A stretch of 34,283 bases of DNA from Streptococcus sanguinis (GCF_003943655.1 NZ_RJMM01000001.1:70617-104899); one strand, 5' to 3'. Positions 7,376 through 16,721 are shown, counted from the stretch's first letter. Notes: generated from the sequence alone by a model not told the origin. Numbers and translations are program-made.

Positions 7376-8062
7376 ATGAACATTTTAGCGATGGATACGT
7401 CCAATAAAGCCTTGTCCTTGGGACTTTTGCAGGATAAGGAGCTCTTGGGACAGGTGACGCTCAATATCAAGAAAAATCATAGCATTACCCTTATGCCAGC
7501 TATCGATTTTCTGATGAATAGTCTGGATATGAAACCGACAGATTTGGATCGGATCGCAGTGGCGCAGGGGCCGGGCAGCTACACAGGCCTGAGAATTGCG
7601 GTTGCGACAGCTAAGACTCTGGCCCATACCCTCAAGATTGAGCTAGTTGGTGTGTCTAGTCTACAGGCTCTGATTCCAGATCAGGTGGAAGGCTTGGTTA
7701 TTCCCATCATGGATGCCCGCCGCAATAATGTCTATGCTGGCTTTTATCAGTTTGGTCAGGTTGTTCAACCAGAAGCTCATCTGCCTTTGGCAGAGGTTTT
7801 GGAAATGGCTGGCGCTGCCAACCAGCCAGTCACCTTTGTCGGAGAGACAGCAGCTTTTGCGGAGCAGATTGAAGCCGTTCTTCCTCAGGCTACCCTTCAG
7901 CCTACCTTGCCAGACGCAGCAGCTGTTGGTCGTATCGGTTTAGGCCTGCCTGCCCAGTCCATTCATGACTTTGTTCCTAACTATCTCAAGCGTGTAGAAG
8001 CCGAGGAAAATTGGCTCAAGAACCACCAGGAATCCAGCGATTCTTACATTCAGCGCCTATGA
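7376..8062 (+). CDS. tsaB: tRNA t6A threonylcarbamoyltransferase complex subunit TsaB
   Basis: A 228-residue ASKHA-fold protein that pairs with TsaD in making N6-threonylcarbamoyladenosine at position 37 of ANN-decoding tRNAs. It begins MNILAMDTSNKALSLGLL and has the conserved block GPGSYTGLRIAVATAKTLA near residues 66-84. The frame is open from a GTG at 7355, but GAGAGG lies seven bases before the ATG at 7376, and that start gives the family N-terminus. It is followed by rimI with an ATGA overlap and then tsaD, the usual streptococcal order. TsaB itself is not catalytic; it dimerises with and activates TsaD. Confidence 0.95.
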   Translation: MNILAMDTSNKALSLGLLQDKELLGQVTLNIKKNHSITLMPAIDFLMNSLDMKPTDLDRIAVAQGPGSYTGLRIAVATAKTLAHTLKIELVGVSSLQALIPDQVEGLVIPIMDARRNNVYAGFYQFGQVVQPEAHLPLAEVLEMAGAANQPVTFVGETAAFAEQIEAVLPQATLQPTLPDAAAVGRIGLGLPAQSIHDFVPNYLKRVEAEENWLKNHQESSDSYIQRL

Positions 8063-8511
8063 TTAAGTTGAGAAAATGGAGCGACAGCTCGGACGTGGAC
8101 GTGGTACCTCTCGCAGAAGAGCTGGAACAGCTCTTACTTGCAGTCTATGAGGTCAGTCCTTGGACCGCAGGCCAAGTGGAAGAGGTTCTGCGTTCGGATG
8201 TGAACAGTTGTGCGCTAGCAGCAGATGAGAATCAGCTTGTCGGCTTTTTAATCTGGCAGGAGACAGACTTTGAAGCAGAAGTCCTGCAGATTGCTGTATT
8301 GCCTAGCAACCAGGGACAGAAAATTGCGACAGCCTTGTTTGACTTTTTGCCAGTAGACAAAGAAATTTTCCTCGAAGTGAGGGAGTCCAACAAGCCAGCT
8401 CTGCTATTTTACAAAAAAGAAAAATTTGAAGAAATCGCGCGGCGAAAGGCCTACTACCATGCGCCGGCGGAAGACGCGATAGTCATGAAAAGAGAGGTCC
8501 ATGAAAGATAG
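8059..8511 (+). CDS. rimI: Ribosomal-protein-S18-alanine N-acetyltransferase-like GNAT protein
   Basis: A 150-residue GNAT acetyltransferase placed between tsaB and tsaD, the normal location of rimI in Firmicutes. RimI in E. coli acetylates the N-terminal alanine of ribosomal protein S18; Firmicute members of the cluster are named by position and similarity. The acetyl-CoA loop is seen in [17 protein letters not shown] (Q-x-x-x-A rather than the stricter QxxGxG) and the C-terminal motif in [23 protein letters not shown]. The start ATG at 8059 overlaps the tsaB stop (ATGA), and its end overlaps tsaD by 11 bases, so the three genes are translationally coupled. True substrate in streptococci is not shown by sequence. 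Confidence 0.9.
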   Translation: MIKLRKWSDSSDVDVVPLAEELEQLLLAVYEVSPWTAGQVEEVLRSDVNSCALAADENQLVGFLIWQETDFEAEVLQIAVLPSNQGQKIATALFDFLPVDKEIFLEVRESNKPALLFYKKEKFEEIARRKAYYHAPAEDAIVMKREVHER

Positions 8512-9511
8512 ATATATTTTAGCTTTTGAGACGTCCTGTGATGAGACCAGTGTGGCGGTTCTGAAGAATGAGGCTGAGCTTTTGAGCAATGTCATTGCCA
8601 GCCAGATTGAGAGCCACAAGCGCTTTGGCGGAGTGGTGCCAGAAGTGGCCAGCCGTCACCATGTGGAGGTCATTACGGTTTGCATCGAGGAGGCCTTGGC
8701 AGAAGCAGGGATTAGCGAGGAGCAAGTCTCAGCGGTGGCCGTCACCTACGGTCCTGGTCTGGTTGGGGCGCTTCTTGTCGGCTTGGCAGCGGCCAAGTCC
8801 TTTGCCTGGGCTCATGATATTCCCCTGATTCCAGTCAATCATATGGCTGGACATCTGATGGCAGCCCAGAGCGTGGAGCCCTTAGAATTTCCCTTGCTGG
8901 CTCTTTTGGTCAGTGGCGGCCATACTGAGCTGGTCTATGTCAGTCAGGCTGGTGATTATAAGATTGTGGGGGAAACTCGTGATGATGCGGTCGGTGAAGC
9001 CTATGACAAGGTCGGTCGAGTTATGGGGCTGACCTATCCAGCAGGTCGAGAGATTGATCAGTTAGCTCATGAAGGACAGGATATTTATGATTTTCCGCGG
9101 GCCATGATCAAGGAAGACAATCTGGAATTTTCTTTTTCTGGTCTCAAGTCGGCCTTTATCAACCTGCACCACAATGCCCAGCAAAAAGGAGAGGTATTGT
9201 CTAATCAAGACTTGTCAGCAAGCTTTCAGGCAGCGGTCATGGATATTCTCATGGCCAAGACTAAGAAAGCACTGGAAAAATATCCAGTCAAGACTCTGGT
9301 CGTGGCGGGCGGTGTTGCGGCCAATCAAGGTCTGAGAGAACGATTGGCAGCTGAGATTCAGGATGTTAAGGTGATTATTCCGCCTCTGCGGCTCTGCGGT
9401 GACAATGCTGGTATGATTGCCTATGCTAGTGTCAGTGAGTGGAACAAGGAGAATTTTGCAAGTTTGGACCTCAATGCTAAGCCGAGTCTGGCTTTTGAAA
9501 CGATGGAGTAA
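8501..9511 (+). CDS. tsaD: tRNA t6A threonylcarbamoyltransferase catalytic subunit TsaD
   Basis: A 336-residue Kae1/TsaD/Gcp protein that transfers the threonylcarbamoyl group from threonylcarbamoyl-AMP to A37 of tRNA. It opens with [16 protein letters not shown], has the metal-binding pair H114 and H118 in NHMAGH, the SGGHTELVY block, and near the C-terminus [14 protein letters not shown] and [10 protein letters not shown]. All family landmarks are present at the usual length. It overlaps rimI by 11 bases. The other t6A genes (tsaC/Sua5 and tsaE) are not in the window. Confidence 0.97.
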   Translation: MKDRYILAFETSCDETSVAVLKNEAELLSNVIASQIESHKRFGGVVPEVASRHHVEVITVCIEEALAEAGISEEQVSAVAVTYGPGLVGALLVGLAAAKSFAWAHDIPLIPVNHMAGHLMAAQSVEPLEFPLLALLVSGGHTELVYVSQAGDYKIVGETRDDAVGEAYDKVGRVMGLTYPAGREIDQLAHEGQDIYDFPRAMIKEDNLEFSFSGLKSAFINLHHNAQQKGEVLSNQDLSASFQAAVMDILMAKTKKALEKYPVKTLVVAGGVAANQGLRERLAAEIQDVKVIIPPLRLCGDNAGMIAYASVSEWNKENFASLDLNAKPSLAFETME

Positions 9512-9520
9512 AGGAGAAGA

Positions 9521-10216
9521 ATGCGCGGGCAGACATTTAAACAGGGTGCAAAAGCAGCAGTGCCAACAGCTCTGGGCTATATTGGGATTGGCTTAGCCTG
9601 TGGCATCATGGCGGCGCCCTATATGAATCCCTTGGAGATGGGGCTGATGAGTATTCTGGTTTATGCGGGCAGTGCCCAGTTTGCCATGATTGGTTTATTT
9701 GCCCAGCAGGCGCCGGTCTTGGCCATCGCACTCACTGTTTTTCTTATTAATATCCGGCATCTTTTGCTCTGTCTGCATGCATCAACTTTTTTTCGTAAGG
9801 CTAGCTTGATGCAGAATATTGTCATTGGCTCTTTTTTGACGGATGAATCTTATGGGGTCTTGATGGGAGAGCGGGCACATACAGAGGAAATCGCTGCTAG
9901 CTGGATGATGGGGAATAATTTCATGAGTTATACTGCTTGGATTTTGGGGTCTATTTTGGGAACTGCCCTCGGTGCCCTTCTGCCCAATCCTGAGAGCTTC
10001 GGCCTGGACTTTGCCCTAGTCGCCATGTTTATTGGCATTTTCTCTTCTCAGTTTACAATCATGCTGCGCCGGGTCAAGATAAAGAAGCTCTTTTTCGTCT
10101 TGGGCGTGGTGGGTCTTGCCTACTTGCTCCTGACCATGCTCCTTCAAAATTCGCTGGCGGTGCTTTTTGCAACCTTGCTAGGCTGTACAGTGGGGGTGAT
10201 TTTGGATGATAAGTAA
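9521..10216 (+). CDS. azlC: AzlC-family branched-chain amino acid exporter, large subunit
   Basis: A 231-residue membrane protein matching the AzlC family, the larger half of a two-component exporter known in Bacillus for branched-chain amino acids and azaleucine. It has several hydrophobic segments and the family's SAQFAMIGLFA and INIRHLLLCLHAS signatures. AAAGGAG overlaps the tsaD stop codon and precedes the ATG at 9521, so it is in the same operon as the t6A genes. Its end overlaps azlD by 11 bases. The real substrate in streptococci is unproven. Confidence 0.92.
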   Translation: MRGQTFKQGAKAAVPTALGYIGIGLACGIMAAPYMNPLEMGLMSILVYAGSAQFAMIGLFAQQAPVLAIALTVFLINIRHLLLCLHASTFFRKASLMQNIVIGSFLTDESYGVLMGERAHTEEIAASWMMGNNFMSYTAWILGSILGTALGALLPNPESFGLDFALVAMFIGIFSSQFTIMLRRVKIKKLFFVLGVVGLAYLLLTMLLQNSLAVLFATLLGCTVGVILDDK

Positions 10217-10544
10217 GTATATTTTGCTGGCTATTCTTTTGTCAGCCCTAGTCACTTGGATTCCGCGGGTTTTACCCTTTATCCTAGTCAAGTACAAGGG
10301 GCTTCCGCCCGTGGCAGAGCGTTTCCTCAAATATCTGCCAGTTTCCATTATCTTTGCCCTTATCCTGTCCAGTGTCACCAATGCTAAAACAGGTCAGCTG
10401 CCGAGTTTTAAATGGCTGGATTTAATGGTCGTTTTTCCGACTAGCTATGTGGCATTTAAGTATAAAAACTTAATTGCAACTGTTGTATTTGGTGTAGTCT
10501 TGGTGGCCTTGCTGCGCTATCTAGCTGGATTTCTTGGCTTGTAA
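10206..10544 (+). CDS. azlD: AzlD-family branched-chain amino acid exporter, small subunit
   Basis: A 112-residue hydrophobic protein with about four membrane segments, the small partner of AzlC. Typical landmarks are ALVTWIPRVLPFILVKY near residues 13-29 and the closing hydrophobic segment. The ATG lies within the last codons of azlC (11-base overlap), so translation is coupled and the two subunits would be made in parallel. It is the last gene of the marR-tsaB-rimI-tsaD-azlCD run and is followed by a terminator at 10556-10589. Confidence 0.9.
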   Translation: MISKYILLAILLSALVTWIPRVLPFILVKYKGLPPVAERFLKYLPVSIIFALILSSVTNAKTGQLPSFKWLDLMVVFPTSYVAFKYKNLIATVVFGVVLVALLRYLAGFLGL

Positions 10545-10555
10545 AGAAGATACAA

Positions 10556-10589
10556 GACAGATTGAATCGGTCGATTCCGTCTGTTTTTT
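10556..10589 (+). terminator. Terminator after azlD
   Basis: Outer stem ACAGA (10557-10561) with TCTGT (10580-10584), inner stem GAATCG (10564-10569) with CGATTC (10572-10577), then six T residues. Confidence 0.85.
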
Positions 10590-10627
10590 GTTAAATTCTA
10601 AAAATTATCTGAAAATATAATATTTTA

Positions 10628-10636
10628 TGCTATAAT
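10628..10636 (+). promoter_or_regulatory. Extended -10 promoter of the methyltransferase gene
   Basis: TGcTATAAT at 10628-10636 is a perfect extended -10. No good -35 is visible at the expected place. The ribosome binding site GGAGG (10655-10659) and the ATG at 10667 follow. Confidence 0.75.
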
Positions 10637-10666
10637 GGAACCAATCAAAATCATGGAGGTTCGGAA

Positions 10667-11413
10667 ATGGCAGAAGCAGGTCATAAATTTTTAGCAAAAT
10701 TAGGAAAGAAACGTCTTCGTCCAGGTGGTAAGCTGGCAACAGACTGGCTGATTGAGCAGGGGCAGTTTTCCAGCGATAAGAAAGTTCTGGAAGTTGCCTG
10801 CAATATGGGGACCACAACGATTGAGCTAGCTAAAACATATGGCTGCCAAATTACTGCAGTTGATTTGGATAAGGCTGCGTTGGCTCAGGCTAAGATTAAT
10901 GGACACAAGGCTGGTGTTGGTGAACTCGTCACATTTGAGCAGGCTAATGCCATGAAGCTGCCTTATGATGACAATTCTTTTGATATCGTTATCAATGAAG
11001 CCATGCTGACCATGCAGACGGAGAAGGGAAAAGCCAAATGTATGGATGAGTACTACCGGGTGCTGAAGCCAGGCGGAGTGCTCCTCACCCACGACGTCAT
11101 GCTCAAACAAAGAGATGAGAATGTCCGGGAAGAGCTATCTCGTGCGATTAATGTCAATGTGGGGCCTCTGACAGAAGGTTCTTGGATTCAGCTAGCGCGC
11201 TCTCATGCTTTTGACCGTGTAGACACCTTTATCGGCGAAATGACCTTGATGAGCCTTCGAGGGATGATATATGACGAAGGACTGGGCGGCACACTGAAAA
11301 TCTGCTTCAATGCCCTTAAGAAAGAAAACTACAGTCAATTTATGAAGATGTTTAAGATGTTCCAAAAAAATCAGGAAAAACTGGGCTTTATTGCTATGGT
11401 TTCTCGTAAATAA
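10667..11413 (+). CDS. Class I SAM-dependent methyltransferase
   Basis: A 248-residue cytoplasmic methyltransferase. The SAM-binding motif I is VLEVACNMGTTTIELAK, the acidic end of strand 2 is ITAVDLD, motif II lies near DNSFDIVINEAML, and the post-motif segment is YRVLKPGGVLLTHD. This is the Methyltransf_11 (UbiE/MenG-like) pattern. The gene stands alone between terminators with its own promoter, so genome context gives no hint of the substrate. A small-molecule methyltransferase is more likely than an RNA one, but this is not certain. Confidence 0.88.
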   Translation: MAEAGHKFLAKLGKKRLRPGGKLATDWLIEQGQFSSDKKVLEVACNMGTTTIELAKTYGCQITAVDLDKAALAQAKINGHKAGVGELVTFEQANAMKLPYDDNSFDIVINEAMLTMQTEKGKAKCMDEYYRVLKPGGVLLTHDVMLKQRDENVREELSRAINVNVGPLTEGSWIQLARSHAFDRVDTFIGEMTLMSLRGMIYDEGLGGTLKICFNALKKENYSQFMKMFKMFQKNQEKLGFIAMVSRK

Positions 11414-11420
11414 CTGCTAG

Positions 11421-11446
11421 CCGCTTTAGAAACTCTAAAGTGGTTT
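11421..11446 (+). terminator. Probable terminator after the methyltransferase gene
   Basis: CCGCTTTAGA (11421-11430) pairs with TCTAAAGTGG (11434-11443, one G-T pair), loop AAC. Only three T residues follow, so termination may be inefficient. Confidence 0.55.
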
Positions 11447-11466
11447 AAAAAAATTTCTAAAAAAGC

Positions 11467-11497
11467 TTGACCCTGACCTTTGGTCAGGGCTTATACT
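11467..11497 (+). promoter_or_regulatory. MerR-type promoter with 19-bp spacer and perfect dyad
   Basis: The -35 TTGACC (11467-11472) and the -10 TATACT (11492-11497) are 19 bases apart, the over-long spacing that MerR regulators correct by untwisting DNA. The spacer holds a perfect dyad CCCTGACC-TTT-GGTCAGGG (11471-11489). The downstream gene encodes a MerR-family protein, so the regulator most likely activates its own promoter when it binds its drug ligand. Confidence 0.88.
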
Positions 11498-11518
11498 ATA
11501 GTGGTAAGGAGGTCTATC

Positions 11519-12259
11519 ATGTACCATATCAAAGAAGCTGCGCAGCTTTCGGGAGTCTCTGTCAAAACCCTGCATCATTACGACAAAATCGGACTTTTAG
11601 TACCCGCCAAATCAGAAAATGGCTATCGGACATACAGCCAAGCTGATTTAGAGCGGTTACAGGTCATCCTTTACTATAAGTATCTGGGTTTTTCTTTGGA
11701 GAAAATAGCAGAGCTGCTGAGTCAGGACGAACAGGCCTTATTGCCGCATCTGGTTAGGCAGTTAGAGTATTTGCAGCAGGAAAGAGACCGCTTGGATACC
11801 TTGATTTCCACCTTGCAAAAAACCATCCAAGATGAAAAGGGAGAAAGAAAAATGACAATGAAAGAAAAATTCGCAGGTTTTACCTATGAAGACAATCACA
11901 AATATCATCAAGAAGCCGTCGAAGAATACGGTCAAGAAGTCATGTCGGAAGCATTGGTTCGTCAAAATGGACGGGAAGAAGAATCTGCCGCAGCCTTCAA
12001 TCAAGTTTTTCAAAGTCTGGCAGAGAATATGCAGCAAGGCTTGCCGATTGAAGCAGCAGAAAATCAAGAGCAGGCAGCGCGTCTCTTACAAGCCATTCGC
12101 ACTTATGGTTTTGACTGCTCACTGCAAGTCTTTGCCCACATCGGTCAGGGCTATGTCCACAATCCAGAATTCAAGAAAAACATCGATAAATTTGGAGTTG
12201 GCACAGCTCAGTACACAGCAGATGTGATTGCTGCTTATGTGCGAACAAATGCGGAATAA
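11519..12259 (+). CDS. MerR-family regulator with TipAS-type drug-binding domain
   Basis: A 246-residue protein with an N-terminal MerR winged helix (KEAAQLSGVSVKTLHHYDKI, residues 4-23, then GYRTYS), a coiled coil around residues 75-110, and a C-terminal TipAS-like antibiotic-recognition domain (about 112-246), as in Streptomyces TipAL and Bacillus Mta. The frame is open from 11480, but AAGGAGG at 11506-11512 sets the start at 11519. The promoter 11467-11497 has the MerR layout. A possible second start at ATG 11852, preceded by AAGGGAG with an eight-base spacer, would give the drug-binding domain alone (135 residues), as TipAS is made in Streptomyces. Target genes other than itself are not visible in the window. 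Confidence 0.92.
   Translation: MYHIKEAAQLSGVSVKTLHHYDKIGLLVPAKSENGYRTYSQADLERLQVILYYKYLGFSLEKIAELLSQDEQALLPHLVRQLEYLQQERDRLDTLISTLQKTIQDEKGERKMTMKEKFAGFTYEDNHKYHQEAVEEYGQEVMSEALVRQNGREEESAAAFNQVFQSLAENMQQGLPIEAAENQEQAARLLQAIRTYGFDCSLQVFAHIGQGYVHNPEFKKNIDKFGVGTAQYTADVIAAYVRTNAE
11837..11854 (+). promoter_or_regulatory. Internal ribosome binding site and start for a TipAS-like short form
   Basis: AAGGGAG (11837-11843) lies eight bases before the in-frame ATG at 11852, exactly at the border between coiled coil and drug-binding domain; a second ATG follows at 11858. Translation from here would give 135 residues. Use of this start is inference by analogy with TipAS. Confidence 0.5.
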
Positions 12260-12289
12260 ATAGGCTAGGAATTTCCTAGCCTATTTATT
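12255..12289. terminator. Bidirectional terminator between merR and Nudix gene
   Basis: A 35-base perfect palindrome: 17-base arms at 12255-12271 and 12273-12289 around a single T. The merR stop codon lies inside the left arm. The A- and T-rich outer parts let it serve both strands. Confidence 0.88.
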
Positions 12290-12290
12290 T

Positions 12291-12746
12291 CTACTTCAAG
12301 TCATAAAGCCAGTCGTCACCGTTTTTATAGTAAAAGAATTCACTTAAATCGTCTTCTAAAAAAACACGCAGCATATCAGACATGTCACTTGTTGCTAGCT
12401 TTAAATGGGACAGATTTCTAAAATCTTCCCACCAGACCTTTCCTTCATCTGAGGATTGCAGCACACCAGAATAGTGCTTTGTCTTGTAGAGCAGGACGAC
12501 ATAACGAAAATCTTTATCATCATACCAATTCTTTATGCCACAAAGTTGAGGATTGAATATGGTTAATCCAGTTTCTTCTTTGATTTCTCTGATAACTGCA
12601 TCGGTAAAAGATTCTCCGCGCTCTACATGCCCGCCAGGAAAAGTGATGCCGGGCCAGTCAGACTTGACTCGTTCTTGTACGAGAACTTTTTCTCCGTCAT
12701 AAATCATGCACATGTTGACGAATTCTACATTTTCTAGTCGATTCAT
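12291..12746 (-). CDS. Nudix hydrolase (8-oxo-dGTP diphosphatase-like)
   Basis: A 151-residue Nudix enzyme that would split a nucleoside-diphosphate-linked substrate. The Nudix box is complete: G39, E45, R53-E54, E57-E58 and G60 (in FPGGHVERGESF and REIKEETGL). It starts VEFVNMCMIYDGEKVLVQER, like the streptococcal MutT/YjhB-like proteins annotated as 8-oxo-dGTP diphosphatases, but the true substrate cannot be read from the box. The frame extends to 12794 into the upstream flavoprotein gene; I choose 12746 because AAAGGA lies just before that ATG and it gives the family N-terminus. It follows the HI0933-type gene by 44 bases, probably in one operon. Confidence 0.88.
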   Translation of the reverse strand: MNRLENVEFVNMCMIYDGEKVLVQERVKSDWPGITFPGGHVERGESFTDAVIREIKEETGLTIFNPQLCGIKNWYDDKDFRYVVLLYKTKHYSGVLQSSDEGKVWWEDFRNLSHLKLATSDMSDMLRVFLEDDLSEFFYYKNGDDWLYDLK

Positions 12747-12790
12747 TTGCTTATTCCTTTTGTTTGACCTGAATGGATAAATATGAGCCA

Positions 12791-14266
<1,476 letters not shown>

Positions 14267-14761
14267 ATGGCAATTGAAAAGACAGTCAGCGAGTTAGCCG
14301 AGATTCTTGGAGTTAGCCGCCAGGCGATTAACAATCGTGTCAAGGCACTGCCGCCAGAAGATACGGAAAAGAATGAAAAAGGAGTCACGGTGGTGACCCG
14401 CAGCGGCTTGATTAAGCTGGAAGAGATTTATAAGAAAACTATTTTTGAAGATGAACCTGTTAGCGAAGATGTGAAGCAACGCGAGCTGATGGAAATCCTG
14501 GTGGACGAAAAAAATGCTGAGATTGTGCGTCTCTATGAGCAGCTTAAGGCCAAGGACAGCCAGTTAGCTAAGAAAGATGAGCAGCTGCGCATCAAGGATG
14601 TTCAGATTGCTGAAAAGGACAAGCAGTTGGACCAGCAGCAGCAGCTAACAGCTAAGGCTATGAATGAGCGTGAGACCTTGCTGTTGGAGTTGGATGAAGC
14701 CAAGGAAAAGGTGCAGGAGCAGGAAAGCAAGGGCTTCTGGGCACGTTTATTTGGAAAATAA
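14267..14761 (+). CDS. rocS: Chromosome segregation regulator RocS (DUF536 protein)
   Basis: A 164-residue protein with three parts: an N-terminal helix-turn-helix (TVSELAEILGVSRQAINNRV, residues 5-24), a long coiled coil (about 70-150) and a short C-terminal amphipathic helix (GFWARLFGK). This is the layout of pneumococcal RocS, which binds DNA and the membrane and works with ParB in chromosome segregation and nucleoid protection in streptococci lacking MinCD/Noc. The coiled coil contains a regular seven-residue repeat, L-x-x-K-D-x-Q, four times between residues about 93 and 120. GAGG precedes the ATG. The gene has its own promoter and terminator. The assignment rests on recognised architecture and length. 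Confidence 0.85.
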   Translation: MAIEKTVSELAEILGVSRQAINNRVKALPPEDTEKNEKGVTVVTRSGLIKLEEIYKKTIFEDEPVSEDVKQRELMEILVDEKNAEIVRLYEQLKAKDSQLAKKDEQLRIKDVQIAEKDKQLDQQQQLTAKAMNERETLLLELDEAKEKVQEQESKGFWARLFGK

Positions 14762-14765
14762 AAAT

Positions 14766-14796
14766 AAGGTTGGGACATCTGTCTCAACCTTGTTTT
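14766..14796 (+). terminator. Terminator after rocS
   Basis: AAGGTTGGGACA (14766-14777) pairs with TGTCTCAACCTT (14780-14791, one G-T pair) and is followed by GTTTT. Confidence 0.82.
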
Positions 14797-14851
14797 AAAT
14801 AAGAATCGCTTTTTAGCAAGTTTTGTATTGTTCACAACATAAAGGAGGAAA

Positions 14852-16606
14852 ATGAAATCACAAAGACTGGGACTTTTACGTCTCTATCGCAATCTTGATA
14901 AAATTTTGTTGCTCTTTTTCACAGTCTTTATGCTCATGGAGCTGGTCTGGGTGCCTTTCAACTCCTTTGCAGCAGAGACTCTGCTCAAGCAGACAGGTTA
15001 CCTCTTCTTATCTTATACGAATGCCCTGAAGGTCCTGACTTCAAATATCTGGGTTGGCTTGGCTTTTCTAGCGCTTTTTGCGGCCAATCTCTTTGTCGCT
15101 TATTTTCAGATTGGACTGATATTTATGGGGCTCCGCAATCTTTTAGATGAGGAAGAGCGAAGCGCTTTTCAGTTTATCAAGAAAAGTTTCAAAGACAGCG
15201 GCTCGCTGATTCGCTACGCTAGGCCCAGCAAGGTCCTCTTTATTGCACTGTATATGGGCTTTATCTTTCCCTTTCTGCGGCAAATTCTCAAAATCTACTA
15301 TTTGAATAAAATTCTGATTCCAGAATTTATCGTGACCTATCTCAAGACGGCCTTATGGATGAAATTATCAATCTATGCTTTAGGTTTTCTGCTTTTTTTG
15401 ATAGCTGTCCGACTGATGTTTGCCCTGCCCAAGCTCTTTTTTGAGCATTTCCGTCTCCGAGATGCGATTAGGTATAGCTTGGAGAAGACCAAGGGGCACT
15501 TGATTCGCTATACTTGGCAGCTCTTTTGGATACTGGCCAAGAGCTTTCTCTTCTTTCTTTTAAGCAGTATTCCGATTTTGATGTTGCAGCAGTATGCGGA
15601 TGGCCAGTCCAATCAGATAGCCTTGATAGCAGCGGTTGTCAATTACTGCCTCATCAAGATGGCTTATTACTTTATGGTAGCCTACTTTCTGATTAAGTTT
15701 GTGGCTTTTCTGACAGACAGTAAGCTGTCTGAATACCGCTACAGAAAAGGCCTGCCTCTCATGCGCTGGTTTATCCTTTTGGTCACTAGCTCTGTCTTTG
15801 CCCTTGAAGGCTTTGTCTATCTCAATCTGCCCTTGGAAAACGTCCCTCTGACCATCTCTCACCGCGGAGTTTCGCAGGGAAATGGTGTCCAGAATACGGT
15901 TGAGTCGCTAGAGAAAACCGCCCTTCTTAAGCCAGATTATATCGAAATGGATGTTCAGGAGACCAAGGATGGCCAGTTTGTCATGATGCACGATGCCAAT
16001 CTAGAAGCCTTGGCCGGCGTCGATGCCAGACCGCAAGAGCTGACTCTGCAAGAGCTGACGGCTTTAGATATTTCAGAAAATGGACACACTGCCAAAATTT
16101 CCAGCTTTGATGCTTATCTCAAACGAGCCAATCAAATGGGGCAGCGACTCTTGATAGAAATCAAAACCAGCAGCTTGGATTCAGACGATATGATGGACCG
16201 TTTCCTTAGTCAATACGGAGCCAATATCAAGGTTTATGGTCACCAGATTCAGTCCTTGGACTATCAGGTTATTGATAAGACAGTCCAGTATGATGAGAGC
16301 ATACAGACCTTCTTTATCCTGCCCTACAATACTATTTTCCCACGGACACAGGCTTCTGGCTATACGATGGAGTACTCGACTCTCGATGAAAACTTTGTCG
16401 ATAAGCTTTGGACGACGGATAAGAAGCTTTATGACTGGACTATCAATGATGCAGACAGCATTGGCAAATCCTTCCGTCTGGGTGTTGACGGCATGATTAC
16501 CGATGATTTAGAGCTAGTGCAGAGCTCTATCAAGGAACTGCAGAACAATCCTGACTATGCCCTGCTTTTGATGAGTAAGGCAGCGGATTTACTTAATTTT
16601 GTGTAG
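14852..16606 (+). CDS. Membrane-anchored glycerophosphodiester phosphodiesterase
   Basis: A 584-residue protein in two halves. Residues 1 to about 325 contain six to eight hydrophobic segments, matching the GDPD membrane domain found in Firmicutes. Residues from about 330 are a GlpQ-like catalytic domain: H337-R in SHRG, E365 and D367 in IEMDVQ, and H380-D in MMHD are the metal and catalytic residues; a C-terminal DWTINDADS and GVDGMITDD complete the TIM barrel. It would cleave glycerophosphodiesters to glycerol-3-phosphate and an alcohol, with the active domain probably outside the membrane. Substrate could be deacylated phospholipid or lipoteichoic acid fragments. AAGGAGG precedes the start; terminator at 16635-16663. 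Confidence 0.9.
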   Translation: MKSQRLGLLRLYRNLDKILLLFFTVFMLMELVWVPFNSFAAETLLKQTGYLFLSYTNALKVLTSNIWVGLAFLALFAANLFVAYFQIGLIFMGLRNLLDEEERSAFQFIKKSFKDSGSLIRYARPSKVLFIALYMGFIFPFLRQILKIYYLNKILIPEFIVTYLKTALWMKLSIYALGFLLFLIAVRLMFALPKLFFEHFRLRDAIRYSLEKTKGHLIRYTWQLFWILAKSFLFFLLSSIPILMLQQYADGQSNQIALIAAVVNYCLIKMAYYFMVAYFLIKFVAFLTDSKLSEYRYRKGLPLMRWFILLVTSSVFALEGFVYLNLPLENVPLTISHRGVSQGNGVQNTVESLEKTALLKPDYIEMDVQETKDGQFVMMHDANLEALAGVDARPQELTLQELTALDISENGHTAKISSFDAYLKRANQMGQRLLIEIKTSSLDSDDMMDRFLSQYGANIKVYGHQIQSLDYQVIDKTVQYDESIQTFFILPYNTIFPRTQASGYTMEYSTLDENFVDKLWTTDKKLYDWTINDADSIGKSFRLGVDGMITDDLELVQSSIKELQNNPDYALLLMSKAADLLNFV

Positions 16607-16634
16607 TGGGCTAGTGAGGAAACGACTATAAATC

Positions 16635-16663
16635 AAAAAGACTGAGATTCTTCAGTCTTTTTT
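16635..16663. terminator. Terminator after the GDPD gene
   Basis: AAAGACTGA (16637-16645) pairs with TCAGTCTTT (16652-16660), flanked by A and T runs, so it may also serve the leftward ybaB. A second inverted repeat (CTCTTGA 16678-16684 with TCAAGAG 16696-16702) lies between it and ybaB without a T run. Confidence 0.82.
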
Positions 16664-16721
16664 GCTGGTTCGAGTATCTCTTGATTTATGTTTAGTCAAG
16701 AGGTAAGGTTATTTATCTTGC

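Noticed and set aside
15013..15025. A sequence resembling the competence combox (TACGAAT)
   Set aside because: It lies inside the GDPD coding region, lacks the full consensus and T-rich upstream part, and no competence gene follows.
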